A stretch of DNA of 64,000 nucleotides from Gluconacetobacter diazotrophicus PA1 5. GTDB taxonomy: Bacteria > Pseudomonadota > Alphaproteobacteria > Acetobacterales > Acetobacteraceae. The notes beneath the pieces are model-generated. The model worked only from the letters and a program-made list of their open reading frames with translations, did no database searches and was not told the origin of the DNA. Shown piece after piece: positions 8,219 to 17,350 of this stretch. The stretch covers positions 1,881,001 to 1,945,000 of the forward strand of contig NC_011365.1 of assembly GCF_000021325.1 (NCBI RefSeq). The letters are read 5' to 3'. Made by a program: the position numbers and the translations under genes. Numbering within the stretch: position 1 is the stretch's first letter; every line of letters begins with the position of its first letter.

Positions 8219-8964
8219 CGCTCCTGTGCCGCCCGCTTGCGAACGCTGCGAGCCGCAGCCGTGCCAAGAGATTTGCCGTCAGTAAAGGCCGCGATCAATG
8301 GCTGGAGGATAGCCCGTGCCGCCCTCACTGCCCGCGGTGCATCCCCCGCTTCGATCGCCTGGAACAGCCGTTCGTGAAGCTCCAGCTTCGGCTCGGTGAC
8401 TCCATGCTCAACGAGGGCAGAAAGAGCGGCTTCGCGCGCCGCATCCAGAAAATAGCGATAGAGAGGGATCAGCGCATCGTTGTGACTGGCCTCCGCGACG
8501 GCCAGATGGAAGGAAGCATCCAGGTCCAGAAAGCGGGCGAGGTCGCTGGAGGAACTCCGTTCGCCACGCGCCTTCAGGGCTGCCCCCATTCTACGGATGT
8601 CCCGCGCTGTCCGGCGGAGCGCTGCCAGACGCGCGGATTCCGTCTCCAGCATCACACGCAACTCGAAATGATCGCGCAGGCTGGTATGACTGACCTGCGC
8701 CATAATCGTTGCGGGTTCATGCAAGGCACGCACGTAGGTCCCGTCGCCCTGACGCACCTCGATCATGCCGGCATGAGACAACACGCGCACCGCTTCGCGC
8801 ACGGTGTTGCGGCCGATCTGGAGCATTTCGGCCAGTTCTGTCTCCTTGGGAATGCGCTGGCCAACGGGCCAGTCACCGGATGCGATTCGCTCACGCATCG
8901 CGGCAAGCGCCGCATCGACCAGGGAAGGACGCGGCAGGCGTGAAAGGGAGATCGGAGCCGTCAT
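8206..8964 (-). CDS. GntR/FadR-family transcriptional regulator
   Basis: This 252-residue protein has a winged helix-turn-helix at residues about 15-80 (GDWPVGQRIPKETELAEML, then GRNTVREAVRVLSHAGMIEV and the wing RQGDGTYV). An all-helical FCD ligand-binding domain (about 95-230) follows, with the Arg/Asp/His pattern seen in FadR-C relatives (LDLDASFHLAVAEASHN). It is divergent from the glutathione transferase gene at 9169 across about 200 bp and may control it, or itself. The effector is not predictable. Confidence 0.85.
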   Translation of the reverse strand: MTAPISLSRLPRPSLVDAALAAMRERIASGDWPVGQRIPKETELAEMLQIGRNTVREAVRVLSHAGMIEVRQGDGTYVRALHEPATIMAQVSHTSLRDHFELRVMLETESARLAALRRTARDIRRMGAALKARGERSSSSDLARFLDLDASFHLAVAEASHNDALIPLYRYFLDAAREAALSALVEHGVTEPKLELHERLFQAIEAGDAPRAVRAARAILQPLIAAFTDGKSLGTAAARSVRKRAAQERHKA

Positions 8965-9168
8965 GTGCGCAGCATAGCCTGTTTGAGCGGATCATCCCAT
9001 GTCTGAATGTCATTATCGTGGGCCGGCATACGACCTTTGCACGATAGGATCGGCGATATACTGATAACCGTCACGGAGGCTCCAGACGACGACAGGATAA
9101 AGAGTCAGGACATTCTGATTCCCCACAAAAACCGCCGTATCTCCCTCCTACGGTCACGAGAGGTCCTT

Positions 9169-9768
9169 ATGAAACTCTACGATCTTGTCCTCTCCGGCAA
9201 TTGCTACAAGGTCCGGCTGTTCGCGGCCCTGACGGGCATTGACCTTGAACTCATTCCTGTCGACCTCGCGGCTGGCGAGCACCATACTCCCAGTTTCACG
9301 GCGCTGAATCCGTTTCAGGAGGTGCCCGTTCTGGTCGATGGAAAGACCGCGTTGCGGGATTCCCAGGCAATCCTCGTGTATCTGGCGGGCCAACTCCGGG
9401 ATAGAACGTGGTGGCCCGAAGACCCGACATCCCAGGCAGAGATCGTGCAATGGCTGTGCATCGCCGCGAGCGAGGTTCGTGACGGTCCCAATGCCGCCCG
9501 CCTGATCCGGAAATTCGGCTACGATCTCGCGATCGAGCGGGCGCTTCTCGTCACGCAGCGGCTTCTGCCGCTGCTGGACCAGCACCTAAGCACGCATGAG
9601 TGGTTCGCGATCGGCCATCCGACCATCGCCGACTGTGCGCTGTTTCCCTATCTTGCGTTGGCGCATGAAGGCGGCATCGACCTTGCCCCCTTTCCCTCGC
9701 TCACAGGATGGCTCGACCGCGTTCGCGCCTTGCCGAAGTTCACGCCGATGCCAGGAATTCGGGGATGA
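9169..9768 (+). CDS. Glutathione S-transferase-like protein
   Basis: This 199-residue protein has the thioredoxin-fold N-domain (MKLYDLVLSGNCYKVRLF, with Ser-Gly-Asn-Cys at the usual active-site turn). The cis-Pro segment ALNPFQEVPVLVDG and RDSQAILVYLA bind glutathione in family members. The C-terminal helical domain ends with HPTIADCALFPYL, matching the N-capping box. AGAGG lies 6 bp before the ATG at 9169. It is translationally coupled (ATGA) to the next gene. Confidence 0.85.
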   Translation: MKLYDLVLSGNCYKVRLFAALTGIDLELIPVDLAAGEHHTPSFTALNPFQEVPVLVDGKTALRDSQAILVYLAGQLRDRTWWPEDPTSQAEIVQWLCIAASEVRDGPNAARLIRKFGYDLAIERALLVTQRLLPLLDQHLSTHEWFAIGHPTIADCALFPYLALAHEGGIDLAPFPSLTGWLDRVRALPKFTPMPGIRG

Positions 9769-10355
9769 CACGCGACGCCTCTCCGATGTCAGCCGTAAAC
9801 TGGATTGAGGCATTTCTGCCTCGGGCGGACTTTCACGAGCAACACAAAATCGATATCGCAGCGCCGGCCGGGCTTATCCTTGATTGCGCTATGGACTACC
9901 GGCTGAAAGATGACCCACTCGTCCGTCTCGCCATAGGATTACGGGAGTTGCCCTCACGGCTGTCAGGACGAACGAGCCGGCCGCCCTTCGACCGGGACGA
10001 TTTCACCTTTCTGGGACGCAAGGGGGACACCGCCCTCGCTTTCGGACTGGTCGGTGCGTTCTGGAAAGCCGATTACGGATTGATACCGTGCCACTCGGCG
10101 GAGGATTTCCGGACCTGCGCGCTTCAGGACGCCTGCAAGCTTGTGTTGTCCTACACGCTCCATCCTCTCACGCGCAGGACAAGTCGTCTGACAACCGAGA
10201 CAAAGGTCTTCTGCCCAACGCCCACGACGCGACGGCATTTCGCACCCTACTGGTATCTCATCCGTCCGGTTAGTGGACTGATCCGCAGACGCATGTTGGC
10301 CTCCGTGCGCAAGCAGGCGGAAAGCCGCACCAATTCGCCGACGATCACCGGCTGA
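9765..10355 (+). CDS. DUF2867-like hypothetical protein
   Basis: A 196-residue protein begins MTRDASPMSAVNWIEAFLP, overlapping the GST stop codon by 4 bp. The C-terminus TETKVFCPT, then FAPYWYLIRPVSGLIRRRML, resembles the end of DUF2867/SRPBCC-like proteins, in which a hydrophobic cavity is capped by a YWxxIRPxSGxIRR helix. The function is unknown. Its 3' end overlaps the convergent LysR gene by 11 bp. Confidence 0.6.
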   Translation: MTRDASPMSAVNWIEAFLPRADFHEQHKIDIAAPAGLILDCAMDYRLKDDPLVRLAIGLRELPSRLSGRTSRPPFDRDDFTFLGRKGDTALAFGLVGAFWKADYGLIPCHSAEDFRTCALQDACKLVLSYTLHPLTRRTSRLTTETKVFCPTPTTRRHFAPYWYLIRPVSGLIRRRMLASVRKQAESRTNSPTITG

Positions 10356-11262
10356 TGCCTGGTATCCCGCCGACCTGTTCGGCCAGGAACTCCACGCAGA
10401 GACGGATCCTGGCCAGAGTCGTCCGTTCAGGCGCGATCAGCATGCTCAGCGGCGCCGACGGCAACGTGTAGTCTGGAAGAAGCGGCACCAGTCGACCGTC
10501 CCGCAGGCAGTCTTCCACCAGCCAGCGATGGGCCGGGCCGAAACCCCTGCCCGCCAGAAACGCCTCCCGCGCCGCCAAACCATGATCGACGATCAAACGG
10601 CCATGAAACGGCACGACATGGTTTCTACCCATGACGCTCCGCAGGACCAGCCGGTCCGATCCATGCACGCGCGACATTCGCACCCCTTCGCGATCACGCA
10701 GATCCTCCGGTCGCCGCACCGGCCCAGTACGCTGCAGCCATTCGGGCGACGCAACCAGAAGGCGCTCGCTTTCCCCCAGGGAGCGTAGTTTCATCGCGCA
10801 ATCGCTCAGGGGACCGAGACGGATGGCGATATCGACCCCATCCCGCACCAGATCGATCCGCTCGTCCGTCAGGCCGAATTCCACCCGTATTCCCGGATTT
10901 TGGTCTTGAAAGGCATAAATGAGCGGGCTGACGTGCAGGACGCCCAACGCGCCGGTGCAAGAGATGCGCACCGTCCCGGCCGTTGCCTGCCGCGTGTCGC
11001 GCATCTCCTGACTTGCCTGCTCGACGAGTGAGAGGATCTGCACACAATGCGCGTAATAACGCGTTCCTTCGTCCGTCAGCGCCGTACGGCGCGTCGTCCG
11101 CGTCAGCAGCGACACACCCAGTGCGTCTTCAAGCTCGCGCAGATGCCGCGTGATCGTCGATTGCCCGGCGCCGGTTTCACGGGCGACGGCCGCCAGATTG
11201 CCACGTTCGGCGACCCGCACGAAGGTCCGCATCCGCTCCAGTGAGACTGGCGATTGTTCCAT
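10345..11262 (-). CDS. LysR-family regulator (divergent from quinone reductase)
   Basis: This 305-residue protein has the LysR winged helix (residues about 8-65: MRTFVRVAERGNLAAVARE, then GQSTITRHLRELEDALGV) and a substrate-binding-like domain. The AaeR/DsdC-type start and the LLTRTTRRTALTDEGTRYY segment are typical. I chose ATG 11262 over upstream in-frame starts because the HTH follows at the normal distance. It is divergent from the flavodoxin-fold quinone reductase gene at 11364, its likely target. Confidence 0.85.
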   Translation of the reverse strand: MEQSPVSLERMRTFVRVAERGNLAAVARETGAGQSTITRHLRELEDALGVSLLTRTTRRTALTDEGTRYYAHCVQILSLVEQASQEMRDTRQATAGTVRISCTGALGVLHVSPLIYAFQDQNPGIRVEFGLTDERIDLVRDGVDIAIRLGPLSDCAMKLRSLGESERLLVASPEWLQRTGPVRRPEDLRDREGVRMSRVHGSDRLVLRSVMGRNHVVPFHGRLIVDHGLAAREAFLAGRGFGPAHRWLVEDCLRDGRLVPLLPDYTLPSAPLSMLIAPERTTLARIRLCVEFLAEQVGGIPGISR

Positions 11263-11296
11263 ATTTCGGCATTCTCCCTTCCGCCATCGCCATATG

Positions 11297-11310
11297 GGAT
11301 AAGAATATCC
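11297..11310. promoter_or_regulatory. Short palindrome in the lysR / quinone reductase spacer
   Basis: GGATA-AGAA-TATCC (perfect 5-bp arms) sits between divergent genes starting at 11262 and 11364. This is a plausible LysR-type operator core; the short arms make it weak evidence. Confidence 0.25.
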
Positions 11311-11363
11311 TATCGCGTAATCTCGTTGGGAAACGAAATTTTCCACGCAATGAGAGTCCGCTC

Positions 11364-12155
11364 ATGAATGTTCTGATCGTCTTCGCCCATCCGGAAAGAC
11401 ACTCGCTCAACGGCGCCCTGCTTGACGTCGCCGTCTCTGAACTGACGGCCCAGGGACATGACGTTCAGGTGTCGGACCTGTATGCCATGCACTGGAAGGC
11501 TGCAGTCGATAAGGATGACTTTCCTGCCCTGTCGTCCGACGAACCGCTGAAGGTCTGGAAAGCGTCCAATGACGGGTTCGCGGCGAACGCGCTCACGGAG
11601 GATGTGAAGGCCGAGCAGGAGAAGCTGCTCTGGGCCGATACAGTCATTCTGCAGTTCCCGTTGTGGTGGTTCGCCATGCCAGCCATCCTCAAGGGCTGGG
11701 TTGACCGGGTCTATGCCTCCGGCTTCGCCTATGGGGTGGGCGAACACAGCGAGCAGCGCTGGGGCGACCGGTATGGCGAAGGGGTCATGGAAGGCAAGCG
11801 CGCAATGCTGATGGTCACCGCAGGCGGGTGGCCCGAACATTATTCGGACCGCGGGATCAACGGCCCGATCGACGATCTGCTGTTCCCGATCAATCATGGG
11901 ATCCTTTTCTATCCCGGCTTCACCGTTCTGCCGCCCTTCGTGGCCTATCGTGTCGATCGGATGGACAAGCCGAAATTCACGCTTCTCGCGGAACAATTGC
12001 GCGAGCGGATGAAGACCCTGGAAACGATCGCGCCGATTCCTTATCGCAAGCAGAATTACGGCGACTATCAGATCCCGACCATGGAACTGCTGCCCGGACT
12101 GGCGCCGCCGGGTACGCGCGGCTTCGAGGTGCATCTGGCCCCTGAGCGCGACTGA
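11364..12155 (+). CDS. NAD(P)H quinone dehydrogenase / flavodoxin-fold (MdaB/NQO1-like)
   Basis: This 263-residue protein has the flavodoxin-like NQO1 fold: MNVLIVFAHPERHSLNGAL (FAD phosphate loop), LLWADTVILQFPLWWFAMPA (the conserved QFPLWW segment) and LKGWVDRVYASGFAY. Such enzymes reduce quinones by two electrons using NAD(P)H. The 3' extension beyond the core (about residues 200-263) is longer than in short KefF/MdaB members. It is transcribed away from the LysR gene at 11262 and probably controlled by it. Confidence 0.85.
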   Translation: MNVLIVFAHPERHSLNGALLDVAVSELTAQGHDVQVSDLYAMHWKAAVDKDDFPALSSDEPLKVWKASNDGFAANALTEDVKAEQEKLLWADTVILQFPLWWFAMPAILKGWVDRVYASGFAYGVGEHSEQRWGDRYGEGVMEGKRAMLMVTAGGWPEHYSDRGINGPIDDLLFPINHGILFYPGFTVLPPFVAYRVDRMDKPKFTLLAEQLRERMKTLETIAPIPYRKQNYGDYQIPTMELLPGLAPPGTRGFEVHLAPERD

Positions 12156-12212
12156 CGTCGCGCCGTAATGAGGGAGGCGAGGCATTACTCATAGCCAACG
12201 GTGACCGGACGC

Positions 12213-13139
12213 ATGCATCTGACCGAACTGCGTTATCTGCTGACGGTTATCGAAGCCGGAAGTTTCGGTCGGGCCGCCCAGTCCTTGCACCTCCAGGTAT
12301 CGACACTCAGCCGTGCGATCAGCCGGCTGGAGGACAGATTGGGCGTGACGCTCCTGGAGCGGACGCCGGCCGGAATCCGAACCACCGCGTCGGGACGACT
12401 GGCGACACGCTATATCCGCCGTGTGCTGCATGAAACGCATGCAATGGAGGACACACTGGCTCGCGGCAGTGTCGGAGAGACGGGCGAGATCCGCCTGGGC
12501 CTGCATCTTCCGCCGATCAGTCCTGTTCTGATGGCCCTGCTGCTCGAATGGCACACGGCCCATCCGGGCGTCACCGTTGCACCCTGTAAATTTGGCGAAG
12601 AAAGCCTTCACGCGGCCCTGGCGGGTTGCCGGGTCGACGTCGCTCTGATCCCGGACTGCCTGCTGCAGAATCACGAAACGGCCCTACCAGTCTATGCCGA
12701 GCCTCTGATGGCCGTGCTACCAGCCGGTCACCACCTGGTTGGCCACAATATGCTGCATTGGGCGAGTCTGGAGAACGAGATCCTTCTGCTCGGTGCCTCG
12801 GGCAAGGGGGCCATCTGCCGGGATTTCTATATGGCTCGGCTGCCTGGTGCTCGCCTACGTATCCTTGAGGCCAGCATCCTGAGCGTACTCGCCTTCGTGC
12901 GTGCGGGATATGGTATCACGATTACCGCCCAGGCCTATTCCGCCTTGAAGTTTCCCGAGTTGGTATTCGTGCCCATCGATGAAGGCACGGCCTGTCTGCC
13001 TGTCAGTCTGGCGTGGCGCCCAGAAAGCGAAGATCCGGTGATCGGAAAGTTCGTCGCCTTCGTCCGGGGGCGCGCTGCATCCCATTCCCACACGCCCCCT
13101 CTCGCCGCGACTTCCCCATTCCAATGTCCCTGTTCATGA
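12213..13139 (+). CDS. LysR-family regulator
   Basis: This 308-residue protein starts MHLTELRYLLTVIEAGSFG, the usual LysR HTH, followed by AISRLEDRLGVTLLERT and an effector domain. A GTG at 12201 is also in frame; the ATG at 12213 gives the normal N-terminus. It lies 57 bp downstream of the quinone reductase gene on the same strand. A fragment beginning with nearly the same sequence occurs at 19761-19840. Confidence 0.82.
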   Translation: MHLTELRYLLTVIEAGSFGRAAQSLHLQVSTLSRAISRLEDRLGVTLLERTPAGIRTTASGRLATRYIRRVLHETHAMEDTLARGSVGETGEIRLGLHLPPISPVLMALLLEWHTAHPGVTVAPCKFGEESLHAALAGCRVDVALIPDCLLQNHETALPVYAEPLMAVLPAGHHLVGHNMLHWASLENEILLLGASGKGAICRDFYMARLPGARLRILEASILSVLAFVRAGYGITITAQAYSALKFPELVFVPIDEGTACLPVSLAWRPESEDPVIGKFVAFVRGRAASHSHTPPLAATSPFQCPCS

Positions 13140-13221
13140 CCAGAGCGCATTGATGGTATCAACGGCGAAACTTGCGTCGCCGGCCTCGCGGCGCGGCAGT
13201 CCCGGAACAAGGAATGACACC

Positions 13222-14142
13222 ATGAGTCCAAAAGTCCTGATCGTCGGCGCAGGTGCGGTTGGGGGATATTTTGGGGCCCGAATGGCGACGGCGGGACATG
13301 ACGTCACGTTCCTGGTGCGGCCCAACCGGTTGCGGCAGCTGCGCACGGATGGGCTGCGGCTAATCAGTCCGTTGGGGGACGCCAGCCTCGCGCCGAAAAT
13401 GGTGACATCCAACGGCATCGATGGCCCTTATGACGTCATTCTTCTCAGCGTAAAGGCATACTCCCTCGCGTCCGCGATGGACGATTTCGCTGCCGCCGTC
13501 GGCCCGGACACGCGCATCATACCCCTTCTCAATGGCATGCGGCATCTCGATGTGCTGGCAGAGCATTTCGGAGATCCGAAGGTCCTGGGTGGGACGTGTT
13601 TCATCGTCAGCAAGTTGGATTCTGAAGGACAGGTCGTTCAAGTGGGATCACTCCCCAAACTGACCTTTGGCCCGCGATCCGCTGGCGACGACTCCTCGAT
13701 CCGGAACCTCAAGGACGCTCTCTCCGGTCCTGGCTTCGAGACTGTATTGTCGGACAACATCATTCAGGAGATGTGGAACAAATGGGCTCTGCTGGCATCG
13801 CTGGGCACCGTATGTTGCCTGATGCGGGCCACCGTGGGGGAAGTGGCCAGCGCGCCCGCGGGTGAGGAATTCGCGCGGGCGACGATCGGTGAATGCGCTT
13901 CTATTGCCGCGGCGGCGGGATATCCGCTCACCGAGGAGACCCTGGGCGGTATCGTCCGGCTGCTGACTGCAAAGGAATCCTCCCTGACATCGTCCATGTT
14001 CCGTGATCTGTCCCAAGGCGCTCCCATCGAGGCGACGCAGATCATTGGCGACCTCGTGAAGCGTGCCCGCGCGCATCAGATTGCCACGCCGATTCTCGAT
14101 CTGACCAATCTCAATCTCACTGTCTACGAACAGAGAAGGTGA
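13222..14142 (+). CDS. Ketopantoate reductase family protein (PanE/ApbA-like)
   Basis: This 306-residue protein starts with a Rossmann NADP-binding loop (VLIVGAGAVGGYFGARMATAG). It contains ILLSVKAYSLASAM (the conserved VKA Lys) and the C-terminal helical domain with NKWALLASLGTVCCLMRATVGEV at about residues 180-203, split here by normal family spacing. AAGGAATG precedes the ATG. PanE reduces 2-dehydropantoate to pantoate, but many paralogues act on other 2-keto acids; with no pan genes nearby, the substrate is open. Confidence 0.8.
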   Translation: MSPKVLIVGAGAVGGYFGARMATAGHDVTFLVRPNRLRQLRTDGLRLISPLGDASLAPKMVTSNGIDGPYDVILLSVKAYSLASAMDDFAAAVGPDTRIIPLLNGMRHLDVLAEHFGDPKVLGGTCFIVSKLDSEGQVVQVGSLPKLTFGPRSAGDDSSIRNLKDALSGPGFETVLSDNIIQEMWNKWALLASLGTVCCLMRATVGEVASAPAGEEFARATIGECASIAAAAGYPLTEETLGGIVRLLTAKESSLTSSMFRDLSQGAPIEATQIIGDLVKRARAHQIATPILDLTNLNLTVYEQRR

Positions 14143-14298
14143 CCCAGCTCTGGTCAAGTGGTTTGAGTCGCCGGGAGATTTGGCGGAAGCCAATTTTCTC
14201 GAATTACGCGGTAAGGGAATTTATCATCATAATCGAGCAGTTGTATCCAATCCTGTACACTGAATGATGAGAAATAGACGGTTGCTCAGAGCGGGTGC

Positions 14299-15438
14299 TC
14301 ACAGTCCAATCAATGTGATCATTCCGGTTACGGCCGCACCGAAAGCCACGTCAGGGATTCCCATGAAAGCCAAAATGAGCCCACCCAAGGCCCCGCCAAC
14401 GGAGATGCCAAAGAACTGCATCGAATAGTGCAGCGCAAGAATGGCGGCGTGTTGGCCTGGAGCCATATCCGTCATTCTATGCTGTTGTGCGATACCGCCG
14501 CTCCACCAAGCACCGCCCCATAAAGCCGCCAACAGGATCATGACCGCCGTTTCGGCGCGTCCAGAATGGTGCAGGGTGGCGAGGCCTCCCATCAAACTAA
14601 ACAGGCCAACCATGATCCCGATCGAAATGAAAAGGATGCGCCGAGATCCATAGCGGTTGATCATCGATCCAGCGGCAACGCCCGCTACAGTTGCGACTGC
14701 GCCGAACACGGCCATTAACGCCGCGACCCATCTGGAATCCATACCGGCCGCCTGATGGGCCAGCGGGGTCAGATACGTATAGGCGGTCAACGCACAGACG
14801 AAGAGCCCAAACGATACGGCCAGTCCTCGCCGGACAGACGATTGCCGCAGAAGGGCAAAGCGTGTCTGAAATGGGACGATTGGCGCCGGCGGTACGGATG
14901 GAAGCATCAGCCCGATGCCGACGGCTGCCGCTCCTCCCAATGAAGCTACGAGCATGAACGCCCCCTGCCATCCCCATACGGTGCCGGCTATTGTCCCTAA
15001 AGGTGCGCCCATGGCCAGTGCCAGCGCATTACCGGTCGCGGTGATCGAAAGGGCATGGCCTCTCTTTTCGGGTGGCGACAGCGCCACCGCCGCAGCACTC
15101 GCCGGCGCCATGAACAGTGCGGCAGTCAGTGCGGCCAATACGCGCGCCAACGCCAGGAACCACCAGGATTGCGCGAAGGCTGCCAATAGATTCGCCAGAG
15201 AGAATCCAACGAGCGCAAGGATAATGAGGCGCTTGCGTGGGAAGGAATCCAGCCAGGCGACAAGAACCGGACCACCCAAGGCATAAGAAAGGGCAAAAAT
15301 GGTCACTAACTGCCCACATGCCGCTACGGACACGTGGAGGTCCGCTGAAATCATCGGCAGGAGCCCAGCGATCGCGTATCCCTCCGTCCCGATCGCGAAC
15401 GTGCCGAATGCCAGAAGGAGGATTCTTGGGTCGATCAT
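14299..15438 (-). CDS. MFS exporter (DHA1, AraJ/sugar-efflux-like)
   Basis: This 379-residue, 12-helix major facilitator has the helix 1 signature FGTFAIGTEGYAIAGLLP, the loop motif AWLDSFPRKRL, and the antiporter motif C-like stretch in helix 5 (ALAMGAPLGTIAG). The Met at 15438 is preferred; an upstream start at 15468 would place the operator palindrome inside the gene. It is divergent from the arsR-type gene, whose product probably represses it. Confidence 0.85.
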   Translation of the reverse strand: MIDPRILLLAFGTFAIGTEGYAIAGLLPMISADLHVSVAACGQLVTIFALSYALGGPVLVAWLDSFPRKRLIILALVGFSLANLLAAFAQSWWFLALARVLAALTAALFMAPASAAAVALSPPEKRGHALSITATGNALALAMGAPLGTIAGTVWGWQGAFMLVASLGGAAAVGIGLMLPSVPPAPIVPFQTRFALLRQSSVRRGLAVSFGLFVCALTAYTYLTPLAHQAAGMDSRWVAALMAVFGAVATVAGVAAGSMINRYGSRRILFISIGIMVGLFSLMGGLATLHHSGRAETAVMILLAALWGGAWWSGGIAQQHRMTDMAPGQHAAILALHYSMQFFGISVGGALGGLILAFMGIPDVAFGAAVTGMITLIGL

Positions 15439-15444
15439 AGTATG

Positions 15445-15468
15445 ATGGTATAACAACCCTTGTACCAT
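15445..15468. promoter_or_regulatory. Probable ArsR-family operator
   Basis: Perfect inverted arms ATGGTA (15445-15450) and TACCAT (15463-15468) are separated by 12 bp. They sit between the divergent MFS gene (start 15438) and the ArsR-type gene (start 15512), a typical operator position. Confidence 0.45.
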
Positions 15469-15511
15469 TGTCAGCGGTGCCTCCGTTCAAGAATCGTTGT
15501 ATCGTCGTGTC

Positions 15512-15856
15512 ATGCGTGAACGCCGCCACATAGACCCGAGCGATGTCGACCTCCCGACCCTGATGACGGCTTTCACCGATCCACTGCGCCTGCGCATCAT
15601 CGGGATTCTCGACCGGAATGGGGAGACGCCCTGCGCTGCAATCTATCATGAGATAGGCATCAGCAAATCCGGCGCTTCCCACCATTTTCGGGTGCTGCGC
15701 GAGACTGGCGTCCTGCTGTCCCGTACGTCAGGACGCGATCATTATGCGTGTCTCAGGCGTGAGGAACTGGAGAAAGCCTACCCAGGCATTCTCGATGCGG
15801 TGTTGGGTGAACTGATACCAACTCCGGTCGGCCCTGACTCATATGTGATTGCCTGA
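15512..15856 (+). CDS. ArsR-family repressor with IS-replaced C-terminus
   Basis: The winged-helix regulator (PTLMTAFTDPLRLRIIGIL, then EIGISKSGASHHFRVLRETG) is intact through AVLGEL. The last codons and stop then come from the left end of IS630 copy A, giving a 114-residue hybrid. Removing the element together with one 3-bp flank restores a 117-residue protein ending RDSPVAK with TAG at 17042-17044. Because DNA-binding and dimer helices are retained, the hybrid may still work. No metal-binding Cys pair is visible, so it is probably a non-metal ArsR paralogue. Confidence 0.75.
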   Translation: MRERRHIDPSDVDLPTLMTAFTDPLRLRIIGILDRNGETPCAAIYHEIGISKSGASHHFRVLRETGVLLSRTSGRDHYACLRREELEKAYPGILDAVLGELIPTPVGPDSYVIA

Positions 15857-16991
15857 CGGTATCGTTCTGGAACGAGCTGTGATTCACAGGATGCCGAACC
15901 GGGCGGGAGGCATCCGAATGGGCGGGGCGTTAGCGTTGCGTGAGGATTATGATGCGGCGGGACTGCGTGCTCTGGCGCGGACAACGAGGCATGCGGGCCA
16001 GGCGCGTCGGCTTCTGGCGCTGGCGGCGATCTACGATGGTGCGTCACGCGGAGACGCGGCACGACTGGCTGGGACGGATCGGCAGATTGTGCGGGACTGG
16101 GTGGTGCGTTTCAACGCCGAGGGCCCGGATGGCGTGCGGGATCATCATGGGGGCGGTGTCGTTCCCCGCCTGACACCAGCCATGTTGGAAGCGCTGATGC
16201 GCCGGATCGAGGACGGCCCGATCGCTGCCGTGCATGGGGTGGTGCGCTGGCGGCAGGCTGATCTGGGGCAATGGCTTTATGAGGAATTCGGCGTCTCTCT
16301 TTCGCGCAGCCGGCTGAGCGCCGTTATCCGGGGCCTCGACTTCCGCCTTCTGACGGGACGCCCCCGGCACCATGCCCAGGATCCCGAGGCCCAGGACGTT
16401 TTTAAAAAAGCTTCCCCGACGTCATGGCCGGGATCCGGGCCCGGCATCCCGGCAAGGCCATCGAACTCTGGTGGGGCGACGAGGCGAGGGTCGGCCAGAA
16501 AACGAAGCTGACGCGCCGCTGGGCCAGACGCGGCACCCGTCCACGCGCGCCTGCCGATCAGCGCACACGTTCGGCCTGGATCTTCGGAGCGATCTGTCCG
16601 GCGCTAGGCAAGGGAGCGGCCCTCGTCCTGCCCTGGTGCAACCTCCACGCCATGAACCGGCATCTCGACGAGATCTCGCAGGCCGTAGCGCCGGGCGCTC
16701 ACGCTATCCTCATCGTCGATCAGGCAGCGTGGCATACCAGCCCGAAACTCGATATCCCCGCCAACATCACCATCCTGCCGCTCCCGCCACGCTCGCCCGA
16801 ACTCAATCCGGTGGAAAACGTCTGGCAGTTCATGCGCAATACCTGGCTGTCGAACCGGATCTTCCGCACCTACGACGACATCGTCGATATCTGCTGCCAC
16901 GCCTGGAACCAGCTCGTCGACCAGCCCTGGCGCATCATGTCCCTCGGGCTACGACAATGGGCACATGGGTTTTAACAAACAGGAGTTGGTA
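15816..16991 (+). mobile_element. IS630-family element, copy A
   Basis: This 1176-bp element is bounded by TACCAACTCC and its inverse GGAGTTGGTA. Flanks are TGA on the left and TAA on the right, so the duplication seen in the other copies (3 bp, TRA) is imperfect here. It differs from copies B-D by a G at 15830. It is inserted in the last codons of the arsR-type gene. Confidence 0.92.
15918..16975 (+). CDS. IS630 transposase, made by -1 frameshift (copy A)
   Basis: ORFA starts at ATG 15918 (GGGAGG upstream) and carries two helix-turn-helix units (AGQARRLLALAAIYDGASRG and LAGTDRQIVRDWVVRF). At the A6 run 16404-16409 (TTT AAA AAA G) the frame must slip by -1 to continue as SFPDVMAGIRARHPGKA in ORFB. 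The DDE triad is visible there: WWGDEARVG, ILIVDQAAWH and LNPVENVW. The fused product is about 350 residues. ORFA alone would run to 16511. Confidence 0.88.
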
Positions 16992-17350
16992 TAAGACGCC
17001 AAGCATCAATTGAACGCGAAAGAGATTCACCCGTTGCGAAGTAGTATTATTTGTTCTGTTTATTTTCTAGGAAATAGATTCCTCTTACGTTCGTTATCTA
17101 CACACCGAAATAGTCAATATTTATCATGTGTTTAATATTTTTTAGTTTTGGAAACACAATTCGAAAAACATATGACTGCAAAAACTCGTGTATTGCCAAC
17201 TCATCCGCTCAAATCTTCCTCGCCAGAAGGGACACAAAGTAAGTGACTAAATTCGACGTTTGTACCTGGAACGACGACAGAAGGAAGATTGACCAGGTGT
17301 GTCTCAAAGCCGTGAAAGAAAGTGACTTCATATGAGAGCAGGTGAGAAAT
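16992..17350. other. AT-rich spacer after IS630 copy A
   Basis: About 360 bp holds the displaced arsR 3' end (to 17044) and then AT-rich, apparently non-coding DNA up to the next LysR gene. I see no RNA gene or clear repeat in it; it probably contains the promoter of the gene at 17351. Confidence 0.5.

Noticed and set aside
9708..9764. Longer N-terminus for the DUF2867-like protein
   Set aside because: It would lie inside the GST gene; the ATG at 9765 overlapping the GST stop is the natural coupled start.
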